64,000 nucleotides of DNA from Georgfuchsia toluolica (GTDB lineage: Bacteria > Pseudomonadota > Gammaproteobacteria > Burkholderiales > Rhodocyclaceae). This document shows positions 29,575 to 37,395 of this stretch, one piece after another. Both the position numbers and the translations under genes were made by a program. The notes beneath the pieces were generated by a model that saw nothing but the letters and a program-made list of their open reading frames with translations, had not been told where the DNA came from and did no database searches. The first letter of the stretch is position 1. Every line of letters begins with the position of its first letter. The stretch lies in contig NZ_CAJQUM010000001.1 of the NCBI RefSeq assembly GCF_907163265.1, positions 434,001 through 498,000 of the forward strand. The letters run 5' to 3'.

Positions 29575-30348
29575 TCAAGCCTGCTCCGGGTACCAGGCCA
29601 GCTGGTCGTGCAGTTTCACCACTTCGCCGACGATGATCAAGGTTGGCGCCTGCAAGACGGCTTCGGCGGCGAGCCGGGGCAGAGTGGCGAGCGTGCCGGT
29701 AATGGTGCGCTGTTTCGGCGTGGTGGCCTGCTGCACGATTGCCGCCGGCCAATCGGTGGGCAGGCCGTGTTCGATCAGTTTCGCGCACAGGTTCGGCAGG
29801 CCGACCAGACCCATGTAGATCACCACAGTCTGCCTGCGTCGCGCCAGGCCAGGCCAGTCGAGATTGATGCTGTCGTCCTTAAGGTGGCCGGTGACGAAAA
29901 CGCAAGCCTGCGCGTAATCACGATGCGTGAGTGGTATGCCGGCATAGGCGGCGACGCCGCTGGCCGCCGTGATGCCCGGCGTTACTTCGAAGGGTATGCC
30001 GTGAGCGAAAAGCGTTTCGACCTCTTCGCCGCCGCGACCGAAGATGTAGGGATCGCCGCCCTTGAGCCGCACCACTCGCTTGTTTTCCCGGGCCAGTCGC
30101 ACCAGCAGCAGGTTGAGTTCATGTTGCGGCAGCGTGTGTCTGCCGCGCCGCTTGCCGGCGGAGATCCGCTCAGCATTGGGAAGGACAAGATCGAGTATGG
30201 CCGGCGAGACCAGATAGTCGTACACCACGACGTCGGCTTCGCCGATCAGCCGCGCGGCGCGCAGGGTCAATAGTTCCGGATCGCCGGGGCCGGCGCCAAC
30301 CAGATAGACGGTGCCGGGAATGGCGCCGAGAGTATGTTTCGAGTCCAT
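29575..30348 (-). CDS. cobA: Uroporphyrinogen-III C-methyltransferase (SUMT)
   Basis: 257 residues on the minus strand. SAM-dependent tetrapyrrole methylase: [20 protein letters not shown] (first signature), [19 protein letters not shown] (second signature), [20 protein letters not shown] and VVIYMGL. It makes precorrin-2, the precursor of siroheme (and possibly of cobalamin or heme d1). It is a single-domain enzyme without the CysG oxidase/ferrochelatase part, so that step must be encoded elsewhere. It is transcribed away from the HDOD gene, with about 80 bases between the two starts. Confidence 0.95.
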   Translation of the reverse strand: MDSKHTLGAIPGTVYLVGAGPGDPELLTLRAARLIGEADVVVYDYLVSPAILDLVLPNAERISAGKRRGRHTLPQHELNLLLVRLARENKRVVRLKGGDPYIFGRGGEEVETLFAHGIPFEVTPGITAASGVAAYAGIPLTHRDYAQACVFVTGHLKDDSINLDWPGLARRRQTVVIYMGLVGLPNLCAKLIEHGLPTDWPAAIVQQATTPKQRTITGTLATLPRLAAEAVLQAPTLIIVGEVVKLHDQLAWYPEQA

Positions 30349-30427
30349 TGCTGCAAGTATGTCTGGAAGCGAGAGCGAAGTGAAGCGCCAACATATAATC
30401 CGTCATCTTCCTGTTGATGGTCATAGC

Positions 30428-31294
30428 GTGGAAAATTTGGCTCCTGAACTTGAACGTAAGCTGGCTAATGCCGTTGAGCGCATGCCGGCATTTCCGCGCT
30501 GTGTGCAGCGGGTGCTCGAGTTGACGCGCGACATCAACTGCAAACCGAAAGACATGGTGGCCGTGATCGAGAAAGATCCGGTGATGACCATGAATATCCT
30601 CAGGGTCATCAACTCCGCTTGCTATGCTCTGCCGCAGCGGATCACTTCGGTCAACCAGTCGGTCGTCTACCTCGGCATCAACACCATCAAGAACTTGTCG
30701 CTTTCGGTGGCGGCGGCGGGTATGCTGCCGTCCTCCAATACGGCGGAGTTTGATACCCAGCGTTACTTGATCCATTCGCTGGCTACCGCCGCGGTTGCGC
30801 GCCAGCTTTGCACCGCCTACGGTGGCGAAGAAGCTGATCCTGGCGATTGCTACGTGGCCGGCCTGCTGCATGATTTCGGCAAAGTAGTGTTTGCCCAGTT
30901 CATGGTGACCGAATTCCGCAATGCGTTGACGCTGAGTGCGACCGAAAACTTGCCTCTCCACATTGCCGAGCGCCAGATGATTGGCATCGATCATGGTTAC
31001 GCCGGGGCGATGCTGGCTTCACGCTGGAAATTTTCCAGACCACTGGTCGAATGTATTCGCAACCATCATGTCGAGAGCGCAGGACCCACAGTGATGCTTG
31101 ATTGCCTGCGTGTGGCCGACCAGATCTGCCATGGCGTAGGGCTGGATGATGAGCTTGCACTGTGGGATGATCAGGTACCCGCAGCGCCCGAACGCTTTGG
31201 AAACAAAATGGGACAAGTAGTGGCGAGGTTGGGCGATCTGCGAAAAAACATCGACGAGGTGCGTGCTTTCGCCCTCGCGGAGAAGAGCAAATGA
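30428..31294 (+). CDS. HDOD-domain signalling protein
   Basis: 288 residues from GTG 30428 (VENLAPELERKLANAVERMP). The frame opens at 30311, but that part overlaps cobA on the other strand; ATG 30359 is an alternative. The HDOD domain covers about residues 12-210 (FPRCVQRVLELTRDINCKPK, MTMNILRVINSACYALPQRI, SVNQSVVYLGINTIKNLSLS). An HD-like pair occurs in GLLHDFGKVVF, and a second conserved His lies in GIDHGYAGAMLASRW. HDOD proteins are regulatory partners of chemotaxis, motility and cyclic di-GMP systems. The gene overlaps the following MBL-fold gene by four bases, so the two probably act together. Confidence 0.88.
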   Translation: MENLAPELERKLANAVERMPAFPRCVQRVLELTRDINCKPKDMVAVIEKDPVMTMNILRVINSACYALPQRITSVNQSVVYLGINTIKNLSLSVAAAGMLPSSNTAEFDTQRYLIHSLATAAVARQLCTAYGGEEADPGDCYVAGLLHDFGKVVFAQFMVTEFRNALTLSATENLPLHIAERQMIGIDHGYAGAMLASRWKFSRPLVECIRNHHVESAGPTVMLDCLRVADQICHGVGLDDELALWDDQVPAAPERFGNKMGQVVARLGDLRKNIDEVRAFALAEKSK

Positions 31295-32178
31295 AGATTC
31301 GATTCTGGGGCGTGCGTGGTTCCATACCATCTCCTGGCCCGAAAACCGCACGCTACGGCGGTAATACCACCTGCATCGAAGTGCGGTCGGATGCGGGCGA
31401 ACTGATCATCATCGATGCCGGCACCGGCATTGCCGCGCTCTCGCAAGCACTGCTCGGCAAGTTGCCGGTAAAAGCCAACATTTTCATCACCCACACCCAC
31501 TGGGACCATATTCATGGCCTGCCTTTCTTCCTGCCTTTCTTCATTCCGGGCAACAAGGTCAAACTGCATGGCGCCTTCGACATCATTACCGGGCATGGCG
31601 TCCAGCAGGTAATGGAAGTGCAGATGCAGTACAGCTACTTCCCGATCCGCGAGGCTGAACTGCGCGCCGCCATCGAATACCAGACGCTGGAGATCGGCGA
31701 GACCGTGACCGTTGGCGATGCGACGGTCAGTTCGACGCTGCTTAACCATCCGGTGGTCGATTTCGGCTATCGCGTCAGTTGCAACGGCAAGTCGATGTTC
31801 TTTACCGGCGATCACGAGCCCTGGTACAACATTTACGATCTCGGGGACGAGGGTTACGATGAGTTTCAGGCCATGATTGACGAGAAGCAGAAGTGCATGG
31901 ACGATTTCCTGCGCGGGGTCGATGTTCTCATCGTGGACTGTTCCTACACCACAGCCGAATACCCTGCCAAACGCGGCTGGGGGCATGGCACCTTCGCCGG
32001 CGCCATTGAGCTCGCGCGCCGCGTCGGGGCAAAGCAATTGGTATGCACACACCATGAACCCACACGCAGCGACGACGAACTGGAGCGCGTATTCGATGAA
32101 GTGCTGCAACAGTATCCGCCACAGCCGGGTGATTCGAAGATCATGCTGTCGTATGAAGGGTTGGAGATCGACCTGTGA
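31291..32178 (+). CDS. MBL-fold metallohydrolase
   Basis: 295 residues, ATGA overlap with the HDOD gene. It begins MKIRFWGVRGSIPSPGPKTA, then RYGGNTTCIEV, typical of a bacterial MBL subfamily often called beta-lactamase-like or cAMP phosphodiesterase class-II-like. Metal ligands are HTHWDH, a later His in NHPVVDFGYR, the Asp in FFTGDHEP and a late His in CTHHEPTRSD. The substrate is unknown. Linkage to an HDOD protein suggests a role in a nucleotide second-messenger or phosphodiester pathway; that is inference. Confidence 0.88.
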   Translation: MKIRFWGVRGSIPSPGPKTARYGGNTTCIEVRSDAGELIIIDAGTGIAALSQALLGKLPVKANIFITHTHWDHIHGLPFFLPFFIPGNKVKLHGAFDIITGHGVQQVMEVQMQYSYFPIREAELRAAIEYQTLEIGETVTVGDATVSSTLLNHPVVDFGYRVSCNGKSMFFTGDHEPWYNIYDLGDEGYDEFQAMIDEKQKCMDDFLRGVDVLIVDCSYTTAEYPAKRGWGHGTFAGAIELARRVGAKQLVCTHHEPTRSDDELERVFDEVLQQYPPQPGDSKIMLSYEGLEIDL

Positions 32179-32247
32179 CGCGACCATTGCTGATGGCTGC
32201 CCCTGTCAGGAAACCACTCAGGTTCCCTGTCTTCCCCAATAAAGTCA

Positions 32248-32276
32248 TTGAATTGACGGCTTTTCCTGTGTAGAAT
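32248..32276 (+). promoter_or_regulatory. Sigma-70 promoter of the rpsF operon
   Basis: TTGAAT (32248-32253) and TAGAAT (32271-32276) with a 17-bp spacer. It is followed immediately by the leader hairpin and then rpsF at 32342. Confidence 0.7.
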
Positions 32277-32278
32277 CG

Positions 32279-32320
32279 CCCCCCTTTCCACCTTGCTCCA
32301 CCTATCCGCATGTAGGGGGG
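32279..32320 (+). promoter_or_regulatory. Candidate S6:S18 ribosomal-protein leader RNA
   Basis: CCCCCC (32279-32284) pairs with GGGGGG (32315-32320) to close a stem around an asymmetric internal region and a short CTA/TAG helix whose loop holds CCG (32306-32308). A conserved rpsF leader that binds the S6:S18 complex is known and shows a CCG element mimicking the 16S rRNA site. Position (22 bases before rpsF) and layout agree. The fold was drawn by eye only. Confidence 0.5.
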
Positions 32321-32341
32321 CTTTTGCCGTAAGGAGATTGC

Positions 32342-32740
32342 ATGCGACATTACGAAATCGTTTTTATCGTGCACCCCGACCAGTCGGAGCAGGTTCCGGC
32401 GATGATCGAGCGCTACAAGACGCTGGTGACCGCCCGCAATGGCGTCATTCACCGCCTTGAAGACTGGGGCCGACGCCAGATGGCCTATCCGATCCAGAAG
32501 TCGCACAAGGCCCACTATGTGCTGATGAATATCGAGGCAAACCAGGAAACCATGGGCGAACTCGAGCACGCCTTCAAGTTCAACGATGCGGTGCTGCGTC
32601 ACCTTGTCATCAAGATGGACAAGGCCGTTGTCACGCCTTCGCCAATGATGAAGGAAGAGAAGTCGCGCTCGTTGACGCCGCAGGGAGATGCTCCGGCGCC
32701 GGTGGAGGCAACGGAAACCACGGAGGTTGCTACTGGCTGA
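32342..32740 (+). CDS. rpsF: 30S ribosomal protein S6
   Basis: 132 residues, RBS AAGGAGA 7 bases upstream. [20 protein letters not shown], the [12 protein letters not shown] motif, [10 protein letters not shown] and [14 protein letters not shown] are the S6 signatures. The C-terminal tail of about 35 residues is acidic and Pro/Thr-rich, as in many betaproteobacteria. S6 pairs with S18 on the platform of the small subunit. It overlaps priB by eight bases. Confidence 0.97.
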   Translation: MRHYEIVFIVHPDQSEQVPAMIERYKTLVTARNGVIHRLEDWGRRQMAYPIQKSHKAHYVLMNIEANQETMGELEHAFKFNDAVLRHLVIKMDKAVVTPSPMMKEEKSRSLTPQGDAPAPVEATETTEVATG

Positions 32741-33077
32741 AGACAAGCTCGCGCACGCCGGCAATGAAGTCCTGCTCGCAGGACGCTTGCTGGAACGCGG
32801 AGCGATGCGGTACACGCCAGCTGGTATTCCTGTCATCGAGTTTCGCCTGGCCCATGCTTCGGAACAGATCGAAGCCGGGCAGTCGAGACAGGTGGAATGT
32901 GAAATGCCCTGCATGGCGCTGGGTCAGATGGCCCAATTGATGGCAGACAGCAAACCCGGGGACGGGCTGACCACAAAGGGATTTCTTGCCGCCCGCAGCC
33001 GCAACAGCCGAACGCTCGTATTGCACGTAACTCAAATCGAATTTTTGGAAGGAAATGAAAATGGCTTTCAAACCTAA
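32733..33077 (+). CDS. priB: Primosomal replication protein N (PriB), probably with a CTG start
   Basis: 114 residues in the chosen form. OB-fold protein: [58 protein letters not shown] and [20 protein letters not shown]. PriB binds single-stranded DNA and helps PriA restart stalled forks. There is no ATG. GGAGG (32722-32726) touches a TTG at 32727 but stands 6 bases before CTG 32733, the ideal distance, so CTG is the likelier start. Position between rpsF and rpsR is typical. Its 3' end overlaps the rpsR start by 17 bases. Confidence 0.85.
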   Translation: MAEDKLAHAGNEVLLAGRLLERGAMRYTPAGIPVIEFRLAHASEQIEAGQSRQVECEMPCMALGQMAQLMADSKPGDGLTTKGFLAARSRNSRTLVLHVTQIEFLEGNENGFQT

Positions 33078-33347
33078 GGGCAAGGCAGGCGCCGCCAACA
33101 AGCGCAAGGATGACAAGGGCCGCGGGGTCTGTTCAAACGTCGCAAGTTTTGCCGATTCAGCGCGGAGAAGATCGAATACATCGATTACAAGGACATCGAT
33201 ATTCTCAAGGACTTCATCAGCGAAAACGGCAAGATCATGCCGGCGCGCATCACCGGCACCAAGACCGGCTATCAGCGCCAATTGTCCACGGCCATCAAGC
33301 GTGCCCGCTATCTGGCGCTGATGCCCTACACCGACCTGCACCAGTAA
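33061..33347 (+). pseudogene. rpsR: 30S ribosomal protein S18 with an apparent one-base frameshift
   Basis: The reading frame from ATG 33061 begins as a betaproteobacterial S18 ([20 protein letters not shown] then RG), but the rest of S18 is in another frame from 33129: [20 protein letters not shown], then [40 protein letters not shown] and [12 protein letters not shown], ending with TAA 33345-33347. The shift lies in the run CGCGGGGTCTG (33121-33131); one extra G would restore RGGLFKRR. S18 is essential, so a sequencing or assembly error in the G-run is the most likely cause. The downstream part alone (72 residues) is nearly as long as E. coli S18. About 95 residues if corrected. Confidence 0.9.
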
Positions 33348-33361
33348 GCCGGAGACACAAC

Positions 33362-33814
33362 ATGCAAATCATTCTGATGGATAAAGTCGTGAATCTCGGC
33401 GGCCTCGGCGACGTGGTCAGGGTCAGGGACGGTTACGCCCGCAACTACCTCATCCCGCAAGGCAAGGCCAAGCGTGCCACCGAAGAGAACAAAAAGTTCT
33501 TCGAAGCTAAACGTGTGGAGCTGGAAAAGGTGCAGGGAGAGCGGCTGGCAGAGGCGCAGAGTCTGGCGCAGAAAATCGAGGGCCTGATGCTCCAGATCAC
33601 GCGCAAGGCCGGCGTTGATGGCCGCCTGTTCGGTTCGGTCGGCAATGCCGATATCGCCGAAGTGCTCAAGACGCTGGGCTTCGAAGTCGAGAAGTCGGCG
33701 ATCCGCATGCCCCAGGGTCCGTTCAAGGCGGTCGGCGACAACCCAGTCGAAATCGTACTGCATTCCGATGTGGTCGCGACGGTGACCGTGTCCATTCTCG
33801 GTGAACACGATTAG
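33362..33814 (+). CDS. rplI: 50S ribosomal protein L9
   Basis: 150 residues from ATG 33362; the longer frame is a shadow of rps[21 protein letters not shown] and [20 protein letters not shown] form the N-terminal L9 signature, followed by the long connecting helix ([20 protein letters not shown]) and the C-terminal domain with [15 protein letters not shown]9 binds 23S rRNA near the L1 stalk. It is the last gene of the operon and is followed by a terminator. Confidence 0.97.
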   Translation: MQIILMDKVVNLGGLGDVVRVRDGYARNYLIPQGKAKRATEENKKFFEAKRVELEKVQGERLAEAQSLAQKIEGLMLQITRKAGVDGRLFGSVGNADIAEVLKTLGFEVEKSAIRMPQGPFKAVGDNPVEIVLHSDVVATVTVSILGEHD

Positions 33815-33845
33815 GATTTGAGCCGGAGGCCGTGAGGCCGATGCC

Positions 33846-33877
33846 AAAAAGGCCACGCAATGCGTGGCCTTTTGTTT
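33846..33877 (+). terminator. Rho-independent terminator after rplI
   Basis: GGCCACGC (33851-33858), loop AAT, GCGTGGCC (33862-33869), preceded by AAAAA and followed by TTTTGTTT. A textbook terminator for rpsF-priB-rpsR-rplI; the A-tract may make it work in both directions. Confidence 0.9.
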
Positions 33878-33958
33878 GTATAGTCCGAAGAGGGCGGATA
33901 GACTTACCCCCGTTTGGATTTTAGGGATTTGATTGCTGAATTCTCAAATTGAGCCGAC

Positions 33959-36862
33959 ATGGACAGCAATAGCATTTTTTCCAAAACTGCAAAAGGCTTG
34001 CGCGAGATATCTGGCGGGTCGAGCGATCTGACACGCCCATTGCGTGCCATTCTCAAGGAGGTTGACGGTAAGCGAATATTCTCAAGTTTGCAGCAGAAAC
34101 TGCGGAAATATTCGGAGGCAGAGTTCAAACAGATGCTGGAAAAGTTGGAGGCGGAGGGATACATTCGCGACACCACGCAAGTGATCCATGCCGAGCTTCA
34201 GTCTTCGTACCGTTTCCCCGCGAAGCAGGAAGTGCGGGACAGTTCCGGCGATCTTGATTTTACGGCCATGGCAGCCAAGCAGGCAGTTGAAGCCGAGGTA
34301 CGGCATGAAGCGTATCGCAAAGCGGAAGCGAAGACCATACCCGAAGCCGAACTTGATTTCACGCCCAATGTAGCCAAGCAGACAACAGAAACCAAGATAC
34401 GTCGGGAAGCCGAGGAGAAAGCCCGCCGGGAAGCGGAAGAACGTGCGCGCCAGGAGGCAGAAGCCAAGGCACGGCGAGAGGCTGAGGAAAAGCTGAGACG
34501 CGAGGCGGAAGAGAAGGCCCGACGTGAAGCCGAGGAGCGTGCGCAAAAAGAGGCCGAGGAAAGGGCGCGCCGCGAAGCCGAGGAGAAAGCCCGCCGGGAA
34601 GCGGAAGAACGTGCGCGCCAGGAGGCAGAAGCCAAGGCACGGCGAGAGGCTGAGGAAAAGCTGAGACGCGAGGCGGAAGAGAAGGCCCGACGTGAAGCCG
34701 AGGAGCGTGCGCAAAAAGAGGCCGAGGAAAGGGCGCGCCGCGAAGCCGAGGAGAAAGCCCGCCGGGAAGCGGAAGAACGTGCGCGCCAGGAGGCAGAAGC
34801 CAAGGCACGGCGAGAGGCTGAGGAAAAGCTGAGACGCGAGGCGGAAGAGAAGGCCCGACGTGAAGCCGAGGAGCGTGCGCAAAAAGAGGCCGAGGAAAGG
34901 GCGCGCCGGGAAGCCGAGGAGAAAGCCCGCCGGGAAGCGGAAGAACGTGCGCGCCAGGAGGCAGAAGCCAAGGCGCGGCGAGAGGCTGAGGAAAAGCTGA
35001 GACGCGAGGCGGAAGAGAAGGCCCGACGTGAAGCCGAGGAGCGTGCGCGAAAAGAGGCCGAGGAAAGGGCGCGCCGGGAAGCCGAGGAGAAAGCCCGCCG
35101 GGAAGCGGAAGAACGTGCGCGCCAGGAGGCAGAAGCCAAGGCACGGCGAGAGGCTGAGGAAAAGCTGAGACGCGAGGAGGAAGAGAAGGCCCGACGTGAA
35201 GCCGAGGAGCGTGCGCAAAAAGAGTCCGAGGAAAGGGCACGCCGCGAAGCCGAGGAGAAAGCCCGCCGGGAAGCGGAAGAACGTACGCGCCAGGAGGCAG
35301 AAGCCAAGGCGCGGCGAGAGGCTGAGGAAAAGCTGAGACGCGAGGCGGAAGAGAAGGCCCGACGTGAAGCCGAGGAGCGTGCGCGAAAAGAGGCCGAGGA
35401 AAGGGCGCGCCGGGAAGCCGAGGAGAAAGCCCGCCGGGAAGCAGAAGAACGCGCACGCCACGAAGCAGGGGAGAAGGCGCGGCTGGAAGAAGAGGCCAGG
35501 ATCAGGAAAGAAGCCGAAGCCGAAGCCGAAGCCGAAGCCGAAGCCGAAGCCGAAGCCGAAGCCGAAGCCGAAGCCGAACTGCTTCTGGAAGCCAAGCAAA
35601 ATGCCAAACGGGAAGCGCGCAAACAAACTGAACGTGAGGCGGAAGAAAAAGCTGAGAGGGCAGCCAGGCGCGCGGCCAGTCGTGTGCAGGTCAACTGGGG
35701 CAAACTAATCACGCTGGGGTCTTTGTCATTGGCCGCGATCATCCTTGGTACGATTCATTTCGTTCCGTTCAACGGACGCATTCCCGGGTTGGAAAAGATC
35801 GCTGGCGAGCAGTTTCAACAGTCCGTGAAAATAGATAGTCTGCATCTTTTTCTGTTTCCCCAGCCGCATTGGCGCCTGGATGGCGTTAGCGTCGGCAGCG
35901 AAGGCCAGATCAAGGTACCGCAGGTGAAAGCAGTGATCGACCTGAGCGGGATTTTCGGCAAGGACATAACTTACAAGTCCATCGAGTTCGAGTCGCCACG
36001 GTTGAAAGAACAGGCGGCAGGCTGGCTGTTGTTCAACAGGCCGCCGGGGCAGACAGTCAAAATTGCCCATTTCCGATTCAACAATGCCACGTTCGAATCG
36101 GAAAATATCGATCTGCCGCGTTTCAATGCCAAGGCCGATATCGGCGCTGATGGCAATTGGCAAAAGACCGTACTGGAGTTTTCCAACAGGGACATCTATG
36201 TCGAGTTGCATCCAGGTGCCGATAGCGTGCAGTTCGAGATCAATGCCATCAGATTTTTGCCGCCCTTTGGTGGCTCACTTCAGCTGGACGACTTCAGCGC
36301 CAAGGGAATGTTCAGCCGAGGGGATATGACGATCACGGAATTCGAAGGCAGAAATTCCGGCGGCTCTTTCAGAGGTAGCGCAAATCTCAAATGGACCAGG
36401 GGCTGGAGTATCGGCGGCAGTGTTAGCGCGAAGCAGATCGATTCCAAAATACTGGCGCCGGCTTTGCTGGCCGGCGGCAGGGTTGATGGCAAGGCTACCT
36501 ATGCCATGAAGGCTAAAGATGCGAAAAGCCTGTTTGCCGCGCCCCACTTCGAAGGCAGCTTCGCGGTAAGTCAAGGTGAATTGCTTGGCGTTGACCTGAT
36601 GCATCTGCTACAGAATGCTGCCAATACCGGCAAGACCGGTTTCCGCAAATTGAGCGGCAGTTTCGTGCTTAATGGCGGCGTTACGCAACTTAGGCAGTTG
36701 CGTCTGGATGCGGGAATTATTTCAGCCAGCGGCAGCGCTGAACTGAATACGAACGATGTGGTTCGAGGCCGTTTTGCCGCTACCTACCGCTTCGACAATC
36801 AGCAGACTCAGGCCAACTTTAGCCTGTCGGGTACAGTCAGCGCGCCGCAATTCAGCCGTTGA
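33959..36862 (+). CDS. Hybrid protein: winged-helix-like N-terminus, long charged repeat helix, membrane segment, AsmA-like C-terminus
   Basis: 967 residues in four parts. Residues 1-70 (KTAKGLREISGGSSDLTRPL ... FKQMLEKLEAEGYIRD) look like a small winged-helix or effector domain. Residues about 150-540 are almost only Ala, Arg, Glu and Lys in octads of the kind KARREAEE, ending in a run of alternating Glu-Ala. Eight-residue periodicity favours a rigid single alpha-helix over a heptad coiled coil. One membrane helix follows (LITLGSLSLAAIILGTIHFV, about 582-601). The last 365 residues resemble the periplasmic beta-strand repeats of AsmA proteins (FQQSVKIDSLHLFLFPQP, SGSFVLNGGVTQLRQLRLDA). The layout predicts a cytoplasmic rod joined to a periplasmic AsmA domain. 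It stands alone between terminators; function unknown. Confidence 0.8.
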   Translation: MDSNSIFSKTAKGLREISGGSSDLTRPLRAILKEVDGKRIFSSLQQKLRKYSEAEFKQMLEKLEAEGYIRDTTQVIHAELQSSYRFPAKQEVRDSSGDLDFTAMAAKQAVEAEVRHEAYRKAEAKTIPEAELDFTPNVAKQTTETKIRREAEEKARREAEERARQEAEAKARREAEEKLRREAEEKARREAEERAQKEAEERARREAEEKARREAEERARQEAEAKARREAEEKLRREAEEKARREAEERAQKEAEERARREAEEKARREAEERARQEAEAKARREAEEKLRREAEEKARREAEERAQKEAEERARREAEEKARREAEERARQEAEAKARREAEEKLRREAEEKARREAEERARKEAEERARREAEEKARREAEERARQEAEAKARREAEEKLRREEEEKARREAEERAQKESEERARREAEEKARREAEERTRQEAEAKARREAEEKLRREAEEKARREAEERARKEAEERARREAEEKARREAEERARHEAGEKARLEEEARIRKEAEAEAEAEAEAEAEAEAEAEAELLLEAKQNAKREARKQTEREAEEKAERAARRAASRVQVNWGKLITLGSLSLAAIILGTIHFVPFNGRIPGLEKIAGEQFQQSVKIDSLHLFLFPQPHWRLDGVSVGSEGQIKVPQVKAVIDLSGIFGKDITYKSIEFESPRLKEQAAGWLLFNRPPGQTVKIAHFRFNNATFESENIDLPRFNAKADIGADGNWQKTVLEFSNRDIYVELHPGADSVQFEINAIRFLPPFGGSLQLDDFSAKGMFSRGDMTITEFEGRNSGGSFRGSANLKWTRGWSIGGSVSAKQIDSKILAPALLAGGRVDGKATYAMKAKDAKSLFAAPHFEGSFAVSQGELLGVDLMHLLQNAANTGKTGFRKLSGSFVLNGGVTQLRQLRLDAGIISASGSAELNTNDVVRGRFAATYRFDNQQTQANFSLSGTVSAPQFSR
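34411..35480 (+). repeat. 168-bp in-frame tandem repeat array (six full units and a partial one)
   Basis: The unit starting CGAGGAGAAAGCCCGCCGGG recurs at 34411, 34579, 34747, 34915, 35083, 35251 and 35419, exactly 168 bp apart. Each unit encodes 56 residues, which are seven octads of 24 bp. Units differ by only a few bases (for example GAGGAGGAAGAG near 35174 and GAGTCCGAG near 35223), so expansion or homogenisation is recent. Copy number probably varies between strains, and short-read assembly may miscount it. Confidence 0.95.
35510..35577 (+). repeat. Hexanucleotide microsatellite (GAAGCC), about 11 copies
   Basis: Perfect GAAGCC repeats encoding alternating Glu and Ala within the hybrid AsmA-like protein. 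Gain or loss of units keeps the frame, so this changes rod length rather than switching the gene off. Confidence 0.95.
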
Positions 36863-36952
36863 GGCCAATTTCTGAAGCTCAGGCGATCCCGTCTGCGTGC
36901 GCCAAGGGGAACAAAACCGGCTCAGGAGAGTCTGCAGGGCTGCTAAGTAATG

Positions 36953-36958
36953 TATAAT
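36953..36958 (+). promoter_or_regulatory. -10 element upstream of the small winged-helix gene
   Basis: An exact TATAAT 59 bases before the start at 37017. The -35 region (about 36930-36935) is weak, so this promoter may need help or rely on context. Confidence 0.4.
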
Positions 36959-37016
36959 CAAAATCTTAACGCGTTTGGCCGCATCGTGTCAGACGCGCAT
37001 CCAAGAGGTATTCAAC

Positions 37017-37268
37017 ATGCACGCAACCCCAATCCTGCAATACCTGCGCAAGCACGGTCAGCGCCTCGACTCGGAGATTGCTGCAGCAACTGGGATTTCA
37101 CTTCAAAACGTGCGTACTTCCCTGTCGGATCTCTCTGCTCGTGGGGAGATATCCAGGTGCAGAGTCACCCGGTTCAACGACGACAAGCCCATTGAAGGTG
37201 TGCTTTGCCGGATTGCCGGATCAATTCCACCCAAGACCCCCGGCCGCAAGCCTGGAGCGAAAAGCTAG
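37017..37268 (+). CDS. Small winged-helix protein
   Basis: 83 residues from ATG 37017 with AGAGGT upstream; the frame opens earlier at 36975. The core PILQYLRKHGQRLDSEIAAA then TGISLQNVRTSLSDLSARGE is a winged-helix fold of the DprA/MarR-like kind: helix, helix, recognition helix, then a wing around ISRCRVTRFNDDKPIEGVLC. The tail is Pro/Lys/Arg-rich (PPKTPGRKPGAKS), as in DNA-binding proteins. Likely a small transcription regulator or nucleoid-associated protein. It lies 127 bases before the NYN-LOTUS gene and may be linked to it. Confidence 0.75.
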   Translation: MHATPILQYLRKHGQRLDSEIAAATGISLQNVRTSLSDLSARGEISRCRVTRFNDDKPIEGVLCRIAGSIPPKTPGRKPGAKS

Positions 37269-37395
37269 ACAAAGCCAGAGCAGGGCAGGGCGCCATGATT
37301 AATGCATGGGTTGTGCGGAAAGTGTTGCCCTGTCAAAGCCCGGATAAGGTTTCTTGATTACCGCCCGTTAGAACAGGCCGCAATCGGAAAACGAT

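Noticed and set aside
33120-33132. Programmed frameshift signal in rpsR
   Set aside because: There is no classic slippery heptamer with a downstream structure that I can see; a sequencing error in the G-run is simpler.
33110-33361. Upstream extension of rplI over rpsR
   Set aside because: That frame is a shadow of rpsR; L9 clearly starts MQIILMDK at 33362.
34411-35480. Regular repeats that might suggest a CRISPR array
   Set aside because: Units abut without spacers and lie inside a coding sequence in frame.
34082-35742. Very long antisense open frames (two of 514 codons and one of 365) opposite the repeat protein
   Set aside because: They arise because the 168-bp unit is free of stops in all frames; the translations are low-complexity, and the plus frame has coherent domains at both ends.
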